A DNA stretch of 64,000 nt from Thiopseudomonas alkaliphila (GCF_001267175.1 NZ_CP012358.1:1342501-1406500); one strand, 5' to 3'; shown: positions 39,679 to 47,958, counted from the stretch's first letter. Notes: generated by a model not told the origin, from the sequence alone. Program-made: numbers and translations.

Positions 39679-39851
39679 GGTTCCCCGGAAGTGCCGCTGC
39701 CTGCATGACCCTTGAACCCGAACAGTTCAAGGTGGAAGTCATGATTGATCTTTAGGCTTTCCGTCTAGCGGACCTGCTCACCGATCGTGTTACAACTTCC
39801 GGGTTATGAGAATCGGCTCCGGGCGTAGCAAGCTGGCCAACACTCTAGGGA
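39679..39851 (-). ncRNA. ssrS: 6S RNA
   Basis: Regulatory RNA that mimics an open promoter and binds sigma70-RNA polymerase in stationary phase. The leftward transcript starts near CCCTAGAGTGTTGGCC and ends near CACTTCCGGGGAACC, so the ends pair into the long closing stem, with a mostly unpaired centre. Position between zapA and fthC is diagnostic. A promoter is seen at 39859-39886. The exact ends are estimated to within about 10 bases; the 3' end may run into the fthC leader, since the two are usually co-transcribed. Confidence 0.88.
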
Positions 39852-39858
39852 TGCCTTC

Positions 39859-39886
39859 AGTATACACACTCACTGCTGAGGCTCAA
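39859..39886 (-). promoter_or_regulatory. 6S RNA promoter
   Basis: Leftward TTGAGC (39881-39886), 16-bp spacer and TATACT (39859-39864), ending seven to nine bases before the inferred 6S RNA start. The -35 overlaps the zapA stop codon. Confidence 0.6.
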
Positions 39887-40203
39887 GCCTTTTTCGCTTG
39901 CTCTGCAAGGACCGCATTAACTTGATGCAATGAAGCTTCAATTTTAGATTGCACTTCCGCTGTAGGGAAATTCTCGACCACTGCACCTTGTTTATTTTGT
40001 AACTCGTAAGCCATGTTTAGCGCTGCCATCACTGCAATGCGCTCTGTTCCCATCACTCGTCCAGTACGACGGATCTCACGCATTTTCTGATCCAAATACT
40101 CTGCTGCCGTAGTTAAAGCCGGCGCAACCTGCGCCTCACAGGCGACATGATAGTCCTTATCGAGAATCTGTATTTTCACTACATCTTTTTGCTTAGAAGT
40201 CAT
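39883..40203 (-). CDS. zapA: Cell division protein ZapA
   Basis: Promotes FtsZ filament bundling at the division ring. From the ATG at 40201-40203 it has 106 residues: an N-terminal beta-hairpin head (VVKIQILDKDYHVAC), RIAVMAALNMAYEL as the conserved middle helix and a C-terminal coiled coil. Its start lies inside the end of the upstream ZapB-like gene (11-base overlap), so the pair is translationally coupled. It is followed by 6S RNA. Confidence 0.92.
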   Translation of the reverse strand: MTSKQKDVVKIQILDKDYHVACEAQVAPALTTAAEYLDQKMREIRRTGRVMGTERIAVMAALNMAYELQNKQGAVVENFPTAEVQSKIEASLHQVNAVLAEQAKKA

Positions 40204-40387
40204 CGCTCTGCTCCAGTGCATCTAAGCGTACTAATATCCGCTCGATGGTTGCACATGCTTGAGTGTGTTGTTGAAGTAACTGTTGATTTTCCTCACTCAA
40301 CTGCTGATAGCGCGCTTGCAAATCTAAGTGCTGGGTCACTAATTGATCAACCCGCTCTAGTAGCTTCTGTAAGTTATCTTGGCTCAC
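40193..40387 (-). CDS. ZapB-like coiled-coil protein (TIGR02449 type)
   Basis: A 64-residue, almost wholly coiled-coil protein (LLERVDQLVTQHLDLQARY then QQLSEENQQLLQQHTQ), the small protein usually found before zapA in pseudomonads. It is likely a division-ring cofactor like ZapB, but sequence alone does not prove this. The start is GTG with a strong AGGAGG four bases upstream. The reading frame overlaps zapA by 11 bases. Confidence 0.8.
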   Translation of the reverse strand: MSQDNLQKLLERVDQLVTQHLDLQARYQQLSEENQQLLQQHTQACATIERILVRLDALEQSDDF

Positions 40388-40713
40388 TCTGCCTCCTGTT
40401 TGCTAAAGGAGGTATTTAGACTGACAGCGCTTACATCAAACAGCAGTAACTGTGGGATGAATGACAGTGCTTGATACCCATGGAAGTAAACGCCCAGTTT
40501 TGCAGGTTATTTCACCTAAAAACTAAACAAAGCGCGTTTTGCGCTTGATTCTAACAAAGATTTACGCTAAGTGGCAGCCTATTCCTTTAGGTAATTCTTG
40601 CTTTTTCTAAGGATCTGCACATCGTTAAGCAATTGGCTGTAGTAACATAAGACGGTATATAGTATCGGCTTAGTCATTCACTACTTATTTTCTGTCTTTG
40701 CTTTAGGTTTCTT
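40388..40713. other. Divergent intergenic region between zapB-like and ygfB
   Basis: This 326-base gap has no open frame of note. It holds the ygfB promoter candidate at 40633-40661 and a GC-rich hairpin AAGCGC-GTTTT-GCGCTT at 40530-40546, which read leftward is followed by a T-rich stretch (TGTTTAGTTTTT). The hairpin could end a short rightward-antisense or leader transcript, but nothing else supports one. Confidence 0.5.
40633..40661 (+). promoter_or_regulatory. Promoter candidate for ygfB-pepP-ubiH operon
   Basis: TTGGCT (40633-40638), 17-bp spacer, TATATA (40656-40661), about 50 bases before the ygfB start. Confidence 0.45.
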
Positions 40714-41280
40714 ATGTCTGCCCAACAGTCTGCTTATCACTCCTTTGCCACCTTACTTACTAGCCTGCAACAACCGGTGACACCGGCTGAATTACAAGGT
40801 TTTTTACTCGGCCGCAGCTGTGCAAATGCTAATTTCGATCAGCAACAGTGGTTAATTGATGCAGCAGAACTGTTTGCAGGCGAACTGCCTGAGACGCTAC
40901 ACAGCGCCTTGCAGGGCTTACAATTAATGACCTATCAAGAACTGACTAACACCGAAACCATGGCTCTGACGTTATTGCTACCTGAAGATGAGCTATCACT
41001 CAGTGAGCGCTTACAAGCTTTGAGCGAATGGTGCCAAAGTTTCTTAGCAGGCTTTGGTTTAAGCATTGGTAGCATTGTCGTGACTGAACAAGCAGCTGAG
41101 GTACTTGAGGACTTTGTCGCCTTAGCCAATATTGCTGACGCCGAAGAGGGTGAAGAAAACGAGCAAGATTATATGGAAGTCAGTGAATACCTAAGGGTTG
41201 CCCCATTGCTGCTATTTGCTGAGTGCGGAGCCAAGCAAACCATTGTTGCTCCGCAAGATCGCGCACCAGTGACTCATTAA
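40714..41280 (+). CDS. ygfB: UPF0149 family protein YgfB
   Basis: A 188-residue helical protein of the UPF0149/YgfB family, acidic at the C-terminus (EEGEENEQDYMEVSEYLRVA). TPAELQGFLLGRSCAN and LSEWCQSFLAGFGL are the conserved blocks. In Pseudomonas YgfB has been linked to beta-lactamase/AmpDh3 control; that role here is inference. It heads the rightward ygfB-pepP-ubiH-hotdog-ubiI operon, with 25 bases before pepP. Confidence 0.9.
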   Translation: MSAQQSAYHSFATLLTSLQQPVTPAELQGFLLGRSCANANFDQQQWLIDAAELFAGELPETLHSALQGLQLMTYQELTNTETMALTLLLPEDELSLSERLQALSEWCQSFLAGFGLSIGSIVVTEQAAEVLEDFVALANIADAEEGEENEQDYMEVSEYLRVAPLLLFAECGAKQTIVAPQDRAPVTH

Positions 41281-41305
41281 TCTTCAATTAGCCATAGGTT
41301 TACTC

Positions 41306-42622
41306 ATGCTTAATTCAACTGCTCAACATTTTCACCAGCGGCGCCAACAGCTGTTACAAACCATGGCGCCTAATAGCCTACTCCTTCTGCCGGCCTCTCC
41401 AGTGGCTACACGTAATGGCAGCGTTGAATACAGCTATCGACCAGACAGTCACTTTTATTACCTCAGCGGTTTTAGCGAGCCTGAGGCGTGTCTGGTGTTA
41501 GTTAAAGATGCGCAGCATAGCACCCAAAGTATTTTATTTTGCCGCGAGCGCCATCCCGAACAAGAACAGTGGGAAGGAAAACGAGCAGGCCTTGAAGGTG
41601 CTGTTATCCAGTATGGCTTTGACCAAGCATTACCGATCACCCAATTAGCCGAGCACTTACCGCAACTACTCAATGGCAAACAGACTCTCTATCAATTATT
41701 TGCCTACGCCGAGCGCTCAGAAACACTTGTCAGTACGGCACTGCAACAGCTAAGACAACAAGCCAGAGCAGGGGCTAGCGCACCCACGGTGATTGAAGAT
41801 ATTACTCAGGTGCTCGATGAGATGCGTCTGATCAAAAGCCCATTTGAAGTAGAGCAAATGCAACAAGCTATGCAGATCTCAGCAGCGGCACACTGCAATG
41901 CGATGCGAGCTGCTACGCCAGGTATCTACGAGTATCAATTAGAAGCCGAGCTAGACTATACCTTTCGTCAAGGCGGCGCCCATCACAGCGCCTATTCCTC
42001 GATTGTGGCCGGTGGCGACAATGCCTGTATTCTGCATTATGTGGAAAATAACCAATTAATTCCTGACGGCGCACTAGTACTGATTGATGCTGGCTGTGAA
42101 ATCAATGGTTATGCTAGCGATATCACTCGCACTTTTCCAGTGAATGGCCGCTTTAGTCCTGAACAAGCCGCGATTTACGATATCGTGCTCCAAGCGAACC
42201 AAGCAGCAATCGAATCTGTTGCCCCAGGGCAACGTTGGAATGTGCCCCATGATGTTACCGTACGCGTGATTACTGAAGGCCTAATAGCGCTTGGAATCTT
42301 GCAAGGTGAGCTAGAGCAACTGATTCAAAGCCATGCTTATCGCCCTTACTATATGCACCGTGCTGGTCACTGGTTAGGTTTAGACGTGCACGATGTAGGT
42401 GCTTACCAAGTAGAGGGCAACTGGCGTGAGCTAACTCCGGGAATGGTATTTACCATCGAGCCTGGGATTTATATTGCGCCCGATGATCAGAGCGTGGCTG
42501 CGAAGTGGCGTGGCATTGGTGTGCGCATTGAAGATAACGTACTCGTTACCGATAGTGGATACCAAGTACTAACCCAAGGCGTTCCAAAACAACGTGCAGA
42601 CATTGAAGCGTTAATGGCGTAA
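41306..42622 (+). CDS. pepP: Xaa-Pro aminopeptidase PepP
   Basis: Dinuclear Mn aminopeptidase that removes N-terminal residues before proline. It has 438 residues. The metal ligands lie in LIDAGCEINGYASDITRTFP (two Asp), HRAGHWLGLDVHDVG (His), TIEPGIYI (Glu) and RIEDNVLVT (Glu), the creatinase-fold order. The N-terminal non-catalytic domain has SVEYSYRPDSHFYYLSGF. Conserved as the gene before ubiH in gammaproteobacteria. Confidence 0.96.
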   Translation: MLNSTAQHFHQRRQQLLQTMAPNSLLLLPASPVATRNGSVEYSYRPDSHFYYLSGFSEPEACLVLVKDAQHSTQSILFCRERHPEQEQWEGKRAGLEGAVIQYGFDQALPITQLAEHLPQLLNGKQTLYQLFAYAERSETLVSTALQQLRQQARAGASAPTVIEDITQVLDEMRLIKSPFEVEQMQQAMQISAAAHCNAMRAATPGIYEYQLEAELDYTFRQGGAHHSAYSSIVAGGDNACILHYVENNQLIPDGALVLIDAGCEINGYASDITRTFPVNGRFSPEQAAIYDIVLQANQAAIESVAPGQRWNVPHDVTVRVITEGLIALGILQGELEQLIQSHAYRPYYMHRAGHWLGLDVHDVGAYQVEGNWRELTPGMVFTIEPGIYIAPDDQSVAAKWRGIGVRIEDNVLVTDSGYQVLTQGVPKQRADIEALMA

Positions 42623-42655
42623 GCGCTGCATTTTACCAAGTGAGAAGGCATTTCC

Positions 42656-43867
42656 ATGAGTACACGGCAAGCATCTAGCTCTTCAACCACCCAGATTGCT
42701 ATTATTGGCGGTGGCTTGGTGGGTGCCAGTCTCGCCTTAGCCCTGCAAGCTGGAGCCAAGAAAAAGGGTTGGCGCATTACGCTGATTGAGCCCTTCCAAC
42801 CAGGCCATGCCTTTCAACCTAGTTATGATGCCCGTGGCTCCGCGCTCTCCTATGGCAGCCAACAAATTTATCACGCTTTAGGTATCTGGCCACAACTCAA
42901 GCTGCGCAGCCAAGCGATTAGCTCAATCCATGTGTCAGAACAAGGCAAGTTTGCTAACACGCGCCTCCTCGCTAGCGAATCAGGAGTGCCAGCCTTAGGT
43001 TATGTGGTAGAAAATGCTTGGTTAGGGCGCTGCCTGTGGGATGCTCTCGACCCAGAGGTGGTTGAGTGGCGCTGTCCTGCTCAGGTCGAGCACATTAAAG
43101 TCCATCAACAAGGCTATCAACTCAGCCTTAATGATGGCTCGCAATTAACTGCCGAGCTCACTATTTTAGCCGATGGTGGGCGCTCGGGTTTACGTGAGCA
43201 ATTAGGTATTTATGCCAAGGTAACACCTTATCAACAGACTGCCTTAATCAGCACCGTTACCCCGCAACAGGATCACCAAGGCCAAGCCTTTGAACGCTTT
43301 ACCGCGACCGGTCCCTTAGCTTTATTACCCTTAGTGGATAATCGGATGGTGCTCATCTGGACTCATCCACCAACGACTGCCGAACAGCTAAGCCAATTGC
43401 CTGATGCTGAGTTTAAACACGCTCTGCAACGTGAGTTTGGTTATCGCTTAGGCGCTTTTAATAAAGTGGGCACACGGCATCTGTATCCTCTGAACCTGAT
43501 CGAAAGTAGCGAGCAAGTTCGCCCTCACCTAGTAGTGCTAGGTAATGCTGCCCATAGCCTGCACCCAATTGCCGGACAAGGCTATAACTTGTCACTGCGC
43601 GACTGTTTATGCTTAGCCAATACTTTATTAGCCAGTAATCAGCCACTTGGCGACTTTGCCACTTTGCAACAGTACCAACGGCTGCAGCAGCAAGATCAAG
43701 CCTTAACCATTGGTTTCTCTGATCAGGTGACGCGGCTATTCTCACACAGCCGCGCGCCCTTGGCTCAGTTACGCAGCTTAGGGCTCTTGGGCTTAGAATT
43801 AGCCTCTCCTGCGAAACAATGGTTTGCGCAACAGGCCATGGGCTTAGGTGGACGCCGCTATGTCTAA
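42656..43867 (+). CDS. ubiH: 2-octaprenyl-6-methoxyphenol hydroxylase UbiH
   Basis: FAD-dependent monooxygenase of ubiquinone synthesis. It has 403 residues with the GxGxxG motif IAIIGGGLVGASLALAL, the middle LADGGRSGLREQLG (DG motif) and the C-terminal GNAAHSLHPIAGQGYNLSLRD that binds FAD. GAAG lies upstream of the ATG. Its stop is eight bases inside the next gene. Which of UbiH and UbiI is which is set by gene order. Confidence 0.9.
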   Translation: MSTRQASSSSTTQIAIIGGGLVGASLALALQAGAKKKGWRITLIEPFQPGHAFQPSYDARGSALSYGSQQIYHALGIWPQLKLRSQAISSIHVSEQGKFANTRLLASESGVPALGYVVENAWLGRCLWDALDPEVVEWRCPAQVEHIKVHQQGYQLSLNDGSQLTAELTILADGGRSGLREQLGIYAKVTPYQQTALISTVTPQQDHQGQAFERFTATGPLALLPLVDNRMVLIWTHPPTTAEQLSQLPDAEFKHALQREFGYRLGAFNKVGTRHLYPLNLIESSEQVRPHLVVLGNAAHSLHPIAGQGYNLSLRDCLCLANTLLASNQPLGDFATLQQYQRLQQQDQALTIGFSDQVTRLFSHSRAPLAQLRSLGLLGLELASPAKQWFAQQAMGLGGRRYV

Positions 43868-44366
43868 ATCTGTTCAATCTAAACACGCACGCGCCTTAGC
43901 TAAAAAAGCGCGCTGGTTGAAATGGGGCATCAGTCTCTATCCTCCTTACTTGGGCGCTGGCATCTCAGTTAAGTCAATCTCCGCTGATTTTCGCCAAGTT
44001 CAGGTACAAATGAAGCTACGCTGGTATAACCGCAATTATGTTGGTACCCAGTTCGGTGGTTCGCTGTACTCGATGACCGATCCTTTTTATATGCTGATGC
44101 TCATGCAATGCTTGGGTCCCCGCTATCTGGTCTGGGATCAGGCTTCACAGATTGATTTTATTAGTCCTGGCAAAGGCTATGTGCAGGCCCAGTTTCAATT
44201 ATCCGATGAACAATTGCTAGATATTCAGCGCCAAACAGCTCAAGGTGAAAAATACTTACCAGTGTTTCAGGTCAATATCCTCGACTCACAGCAACGCGTG
44301 ATCGCACGGGTACAAAAAACGGTGTATGTGCGCCTGAAACCCGAGTATCGCCCAGCAACTCAATAG
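43860..44366 (+). CDS. DUF4442 hot-dog thioesterase-like protein
   Basis: A 168-residue hot-dog protein of the DUF4442 type. RWYNRNYVGTQFGGSLYSM holds the family signature (N..GTHFGG..), and VWDQASQIDFISPGKG follows. The ATG for MSKSVQSKHARAL overlaps the ubiH end by eight bases. Such proteins resemble acyl-CoA thioesterases; the substrate is unknown. Placement between two ubiquinone hydroxylases suggests shared expression, not necessarily a shared pathway. Confidence 0.82.
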   Translation: MSKSVQSKHARALAKKARWLKWGISLYPPYLGAGISVKSISADFRQVQVQMKLRWYNRNYVGTQFGGSLYSMTDPFYMLMLMQCLGPRYLVWDQASQIDFISPGKGYVQAQFQLSDEQLLDIQRQTAQGEKYLPVFQVNILDSQQRVIARVQKTVYVRLKPEYRPATQ

Positions 44367-44374
44367 GATTGGTT

Positions 44375-45604
44375 ATGCACGCAGATATCGTTATTGTTGG
44401 TGCCGGTATGGTTGGTAGCGCCTTGGCACTAGCCTTACAGTCACTTCCGCTGAAGATTGTATTGCTAGATGGCAGCTCTTTAAGCGCCCAACCACTGGAT
44501 TTTCAACGCCCTTTTGCACCGCGAGTGAGTGCCCTATCCTTGGCCTCTGAACGGATTCTAACTCGACTTCAGGCCTGGTCTGGCATACAGCAGCGCCGTG
44601 CCTGCCCCTATTATCAGATGGAAGTCTGGGATGGCGACGGCACTGGCAATATTCAATTCTCTGCAGCTGATGTACATGCTGAGCACCTAGGGCATATCGT
44701 AGAGAATGATTTAGTCCAAGATGCGCTGCTTGAGCAACTCGCAAACTCACCCATTCAGCTCTTAGCGCATACTCGTTTAGAGCAACTCACACGCAGTCAA
44801 AACGGCTGGCAATTAAGCTTATCTGATCAAAGCCAGTTAACCACGCCACTATTAATCGCAGCTGATGGTGCGAATTCTGCCGTGCGCCGCTTAACTCAAG
44901 CAGCAACCCGTGAGTGGGATTATTTACATCACGCCATTGTCACCAGCGTACAAACCGAACAGCCGCATCAACACACTGCTTGGCAACGCTTTACTGCTAC
45001 TGGTCCCATTGCCTTACTACCACTGACTGGCCAACCGCTAGCAGGCCATTGGTGCTCACTAGTGTGGTCGACCACACCTGAACATGCCCGTCAATTAATG
45101 GCACTTGATTCCCAAGCCTTTAATCAAGCTCTGGGCCAAGCCTTTGAATATCGTTTAGGAAAAATTATCCACAGCGATCAACGCTTTAGCATTCCACTAC
45201 GCCAGCGCCACTTGAAACGCTATGTGCAACCAGGACTGGCCTTTATTGGTGATGCCGCCCATACCATCCACCCACTAGCGGGCCAAGGGGTGAATATGGG
45301 TTTTTTAGATGCAGCATCCCTTGCCGAAAACTTAATAGCCGCTGCCCAGCGTGGTGAACAACTGGCTAGCGAGCGTGTACTCAGTCGTTTTGAGCGCCAA
45401 CGTATGCCCCATAATCTAACCATGATGGGAGCAATGGAAGGCTTTCAACACCTTTTTCAAAGTGATCACCTTGCCCTGCGTTTAGCTCGCAATTTTGGTT
45501 TAAAGCTGATGAATGATACACCTCTGAGCAAAGCTTTGATTACCCGCCAAGCCCTTGGCGAAGGCAGCTATTTACCCGCACTTGCTCGGCCGTTACCCAG
45601 TTAA
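44375..45604 (+). CDS. ubiI: UbiI/VisC-family FAD monooxygenase
   Basis: A 409-residue UbiH-family hydroxylase, the C5-hydroxylase of ubiquinone synthesis in E. coli (visC). Motifs are ADIVIVGAGMVGSALALAL, LIAADGANSAVRR and FIGDAAHTIHPLAGQGVNMG. The ATG at 44375 has AGGA upstream; the TTG six bases earlier is rejected. It is the last gene of the operon. The order ygfB-pepP-ubiH-ubiI matches E. coli, apart from the hot-dog gene between the hydroxylases. Confidence 0.85.
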   Translation: MHADIVIVGAGMVGSALALALQSLPLKIVLLDGSSLSAQPLDFQRPFAPRVSALSLASERILTRLQAWSGIQQRRACPYYQMEVWDGDGTGNIQFSAADVHAEHLGHIVENDLVQDALLEQLANSPIQLLAHTRLEQLTRSQNGWQLSLSDQSQLTTPLLIAADGANSAVRRLTQAATREWDYLHHAIVTSVQTEQPHQHTAWQRFTATGPIALLPLTGQPLAGHWCSLVWSTTPEHARQLMALDSQAFNQALGQAFEYRLGKIIHSDQRFSIPLRQRHLKRYVQPGLAFIGDAAHTIHPLAGQGVNMGFLDAASLAENLIAAAQRGEQLASERVLSRFERQRMPHNLTMMGAMEGFQHLFQSDHLALRLARNFGLKLMNDTPLSKALITRQALGEGSYLPALARPLPS

Positions 45605-45648
45605 TGACTAGCCTTTAGCTATTTATTGAAAACATTTGCCAAAGTAAA

Positions 45649-45663
45649 TGCAATTCAATATCA
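45649..45663 (+). promoter_or_regulatory. Weak Fur-box candidate before fbpA
   Basis: TGCAATTCAATATCA matches the 7-1-7 Fur pattern TGATAATNATTATCA at 10 of 14 defined positions, 36 bases before the fbpA start. It fits an iron-binding gene but is far weaker than the site at 59728. Confidence 0.35.
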
Positions 45664-45698
45664 TTTGGTTTTATCTCACACATGGACACGAGGCTGTT

Positions 45699-46703
45699 AT
45701 GCACAAACGTACCCCCTTACTGGCTGCTATGGGCTTAGCTGTACTAGCGAGCAATGCCTTTGCCGCTAACGATGAAGTGGTGGTGTACTCATCACGTATT
45801 GATGAGTTAATTAAGCCAGTATTTGACAAGTACACTGAAGAAACCGGCGTTAAAGTTAAGTTTATTACCGACAAAGAAGCGCCCTTAATGGCCCGCCTAA
45901 AAGCCGAAGGTGCCAATACTGTTGCTGATATGCTGATCACAGTTGATGCGGGTAACCTGTGGCAAGCAGAGCAAATGGGCATCTTACAGCCCATCGAGTC
46001 TGAAACCATTCAAAACAACATTCCTAGCCAATATCGCTCCAGTAATAACGAGTGGACAGGCTTATCCCTACGCGCACGTACCATTGTTTACTCTACAGAG
46101 CGTGTTGATCCTAAAGAATTGACCACCTATGAAGCGCTTGCGGATAAAGAGTGGAAAGATCGTCTTTGCTTACGCACCAGTAAGAAAGTATATAACCAGT
46201 CACTAACCGCCACCTTAATGGAAACCCATGGCGAGCAAAAAACTGAAGAAATCGTTAAAGGCTGGGTAAGTAATCTAAAAACTGATCCTTTCTCTGACGA
46301 CACCGCTTTACTGCAAGCAATTGATGCGGGTCAGTGCGATGTAGGTATTGTTAACACCTATTACTACGGCCGTTTACACCAGCAAAACCCAGACTTAAAA
46401 GTAAAACTATTCTGGCCTAACCAAGAAGATCGTGGCGTACACGTCAACTTATCAGGTGCTGGCATCACTAAGCATGCACCGCATAAAGAAGCTGCGGTTA
46501 AACTGTTAGAATGGATGACTGGCCCTGAAGCGCAGGCGATTTTCGCTGGCGTAAACCAAGAGTTCCCAGCGAACCCAGCAGTTAAGCCTTCAGCAGAAGT
46601 AGCTGCTTGGGGCGAGTTTGAAGCCGATAAAATCCCTGTTGAAGTAGCAGGTAAGCGTCAAGCAGAAGCGATTCGCTTAATGGATCGTGCTGGCTGGCGT
46701 TAA
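45699..46703 (+). CDS. fbpA: Periplasmic ferric-iron-binding protein (FbpA family)
   Basis: Substrate-binding protein of a Fe(III) ABC importer. From the ATG at 45699 (GAGG upstream) it has 334 residues with signal peptide [42 protein letters not shown] is the family start, and [14 protein letters not shown] carries the consecutive tyrosines that bind iron. [22 protein letters not shown] sequence is seen as [18 protein letters not shown] strong terminator follows, and no permease or ATPase gene is adjacent, so the rest of the importer lies elsewhere. Confidence 0.92.
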   Translation: MHKRTPLLAAMGLAVLASNAFAANDEVVVYSSRIDELIKPVFDKYTEETGVKVKFITDKEAPLMARLKAEGANTVADMLITVDAGNLWQAEQMGILQPIESETIQNNIPSQYRSSNNEWTGLSLRARTIVYSTERVDPKELTTYEALADKEWKDRLCLRTSKKVYNQSLTATLMETHGEQKTEEIVKGWVSNLKTDPFSDDTALLQAIDAGQCDVGIVNTYYYGRLHQQNPDLKVKLFWPNQEDRGVHVNLSGAGITKHAPHKEAAVKLLEWMTGPEAQAIFAGVNQEFPANPAVKPSAEVAAWGEFEADKIPVEVAGKRQAEAIRLMDRAGWR

Positions 46704-46726
46704 GTTTTACTCTGCCCTGTAACAAC

Positions 46727-46757
46727 AAGCCGAAACCTTTTAGGTTTCGGCTTTTTT
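46727..46757 (+). terminator. Terminator after fbpA
   Basis: A perfect 12-bp stem AAGCCGAAACCT / AGGTTTCGGCTT with a 3-nt loop, running into TTTTTT. It lies 24 bases after the stop. Confidence 0.9.
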
Positions 46758-46790
46758 ATGGCCTGTGTTTTGTTTAAAGATTACCCCAAT

Positions 46791-47135
46791 CTATTGAAAC
46801 TCAAGCACATTGCTACTAAACGGTAATTCTTCTTGGGCCAGCTCTTGCTGCACCCGCCCTGGATCCCTTAAGTAAAAACTCACTCCCTTAATCAAGGCGG
46901 GTAAACGCTGCTCATACTCGGGAAAGCTCACCACATAATTAGTCCATAACTTAAAATAATACACCAATACCGTATCTTGTAAGTTACATAGCAAATCAGG
47001 GTGTACGACCTCGGTTAGCTCCTCAATACAGCTAAGTAACAAATTCTCCATTAACTCGGCATTTGTTTCGTCATATTTATTATAATGCCGAGTTGCTTTT
47101 CTCAGCTTACGCACTAATGCTGCCTGCTTATTCAT
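46791..47135 (-). CDS. Uncharacterised 114-residue protein
   Basis: No family recognised. It is a soluble, helix-rich protein with a basic N-terminus (MNKQAALVRKLRKATRHYNKY), a middle acidic helix (NAELMENLLLSCIEELTEVV), a conserved-looking aromatic block (VLVYYFKLWTNYVVSFPEYEQRL) and an acidic tail. No signal peptide. Length, absence of rare codon runs and its own intergenic space on both sides support a real gene. It is divergent from the barnase-like gene by 62 bases. Confidence 0.65.
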   Translation of the reverse strand: MNKQAALVRKLRKATRHYNKYDETNAELMENLLLSCIEELTEVVHPDLLCNLQDTVLVYYFKLWTNYVVSFPEYEQRLPALIKGVSFYLRDPGRVQQELAQEELPFSSNVLEFQ

Positions 47136-47197
47136 CTATACCTTCTACTTAACTGCGCAAAGGCCTTACTGCCTGAGTGATTCACCTTGGAGTTATT

Positions 47198-47566
47198 ATG
47201 CGCACTGCGCCTAAAAAAATCCTGAGCACTATTATCGGTCTAGCTTTGCTCTTACTGCTGGCTTGGCTGCAGCTAGAGCCTAGCAATTCAAAACAAACCC
47301 AATACTCACAGGAGCTTAGGCAAACCCTCGCGCTTATTCAACAAGGTGGCCCTTACCCTTATCGGCAAGATAATAGCCTGTTTCATAATCGCGAAAAACG
47401 CTTACCTCTCAAGCCGCGCGGCTACTACCGAGAATACACAGTTCCTACGCCCAATCTCAAACATCGCGGTGCCAAACGTGTAGTTACTGGCGGGCAACCG
47501 CCAGAAGTGTACTATTACACCGAAGATCATTATCAAAGTTTTATTCAATTAAAGGTGCAGCCATGA
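47198..47566 (+). CDS. Barnase-like secreted or membrane-anchored ribonuclease
   Basis: A 122-residue guanyl-specific RNase (N1/T1/barnase family). After a hydrophobic N-terminal anchor or signal (residues 8-24), the C-terminal half follows barnase: YYREYTVPTPN with Glu79 (barnase Glu73), HRGAKRVVTGG with Arg90 and Arg94 (Arg83/Arg87) and YYTEDHYQSFIQLK with His111 (His102). All catalytic residues are kept. GGAG lies 7 bases before the ATG at 47198. The stop overlaps the barstar start as ATGA. Confidence 0.92.
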   Translation: MRTAPKKILSTIIGLALLLLLAWLQLEPSNSKQTQYSQELRQTLALIQQGGPYPYRQDNSLFHNREKRLPLKPRGYYREYTVPTPNLKHRGAKRVVTGGQPPEVYYYTEDHYQSFIQLKVQP

Positions 47567-47901
47567 CCACTGCAAGCGGTTTATTTTGGGTCAATCAACG
47601 CCCTGCTGTAAGTGTTGATTATGAGTTTACCCCTACCGCAGTGAATCGCTGTACGCTCTTGAGCTGGTTGAGCGAAACTTTTCAGTTTGCCGAATACTTT
47701 GGCAATAACTGGGATGCCGCTTGGGACTGTTTAAGTGAAGTCCCATGGAACCCACAGCAGCCATTACGGCTGTATATTTCCTTTGCAAAAGCCACTGTAA
47801 TTGAGGCCGATGCCCTAGAGCAATTTATCCAGTTGCTAGCAGATGCTGCCTCTGAATGGCAGAGCTTAGCTGTCTACTTGCAAGCGCCAGTTAACCCTTA
47901 A
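47563..47901 (+). CDS. Barstar-like ribonuclease inhibitor
   Basis: A 112-residue barstar-family protein. The EYFGNNWDAAWDCLSEVPW block matches the barstar inhibitory helix; the Asp residues in WDAAWD correspond to barstar Asp35/Asp39, which plug the RNase active site. The gene follows the barnase-like gene with ATGA overlap, so inhibitor and toxin are made together, protecting the cell from enzyme that stays in the cytoplasm. No signal peptide, as expected. Confidence 0.92.
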   Translation: MTTASGLFWVNQRPAVSVDYEFTPTAVNRCTLLSWLSETFQFAEYFGNNWDAAWDCLSEVPWNPQQPLRLYISFAKATVIEADALEQFIQLLADAASEWQSLAVYLQAPVNP

Positions 47902-47906
47902 GCAAA

Positions 47907-47934
47907 AACGCCTTACTCCTAAGAGTAAGGCGTT
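47907..47934. terminator. Terminator between barstar and serB
   Basis: A perfect 12-bp stem AACGCCTTACTC / GAGTAAGGCGTT with a CTAA loop. Leftward it runs into TTTTT, so it mainly ends serB; it may also stop the barstar transcript. Confidence 0.85.
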
Positions 47935-47958
47935 GAATCAAATTGAGCGCAGGCGAAC

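Noticed and set aside
43458..43886. 142-codon open frame antisense to ubiH
   Set aside because: No start signal and fully inside a strong gene on the other strand.
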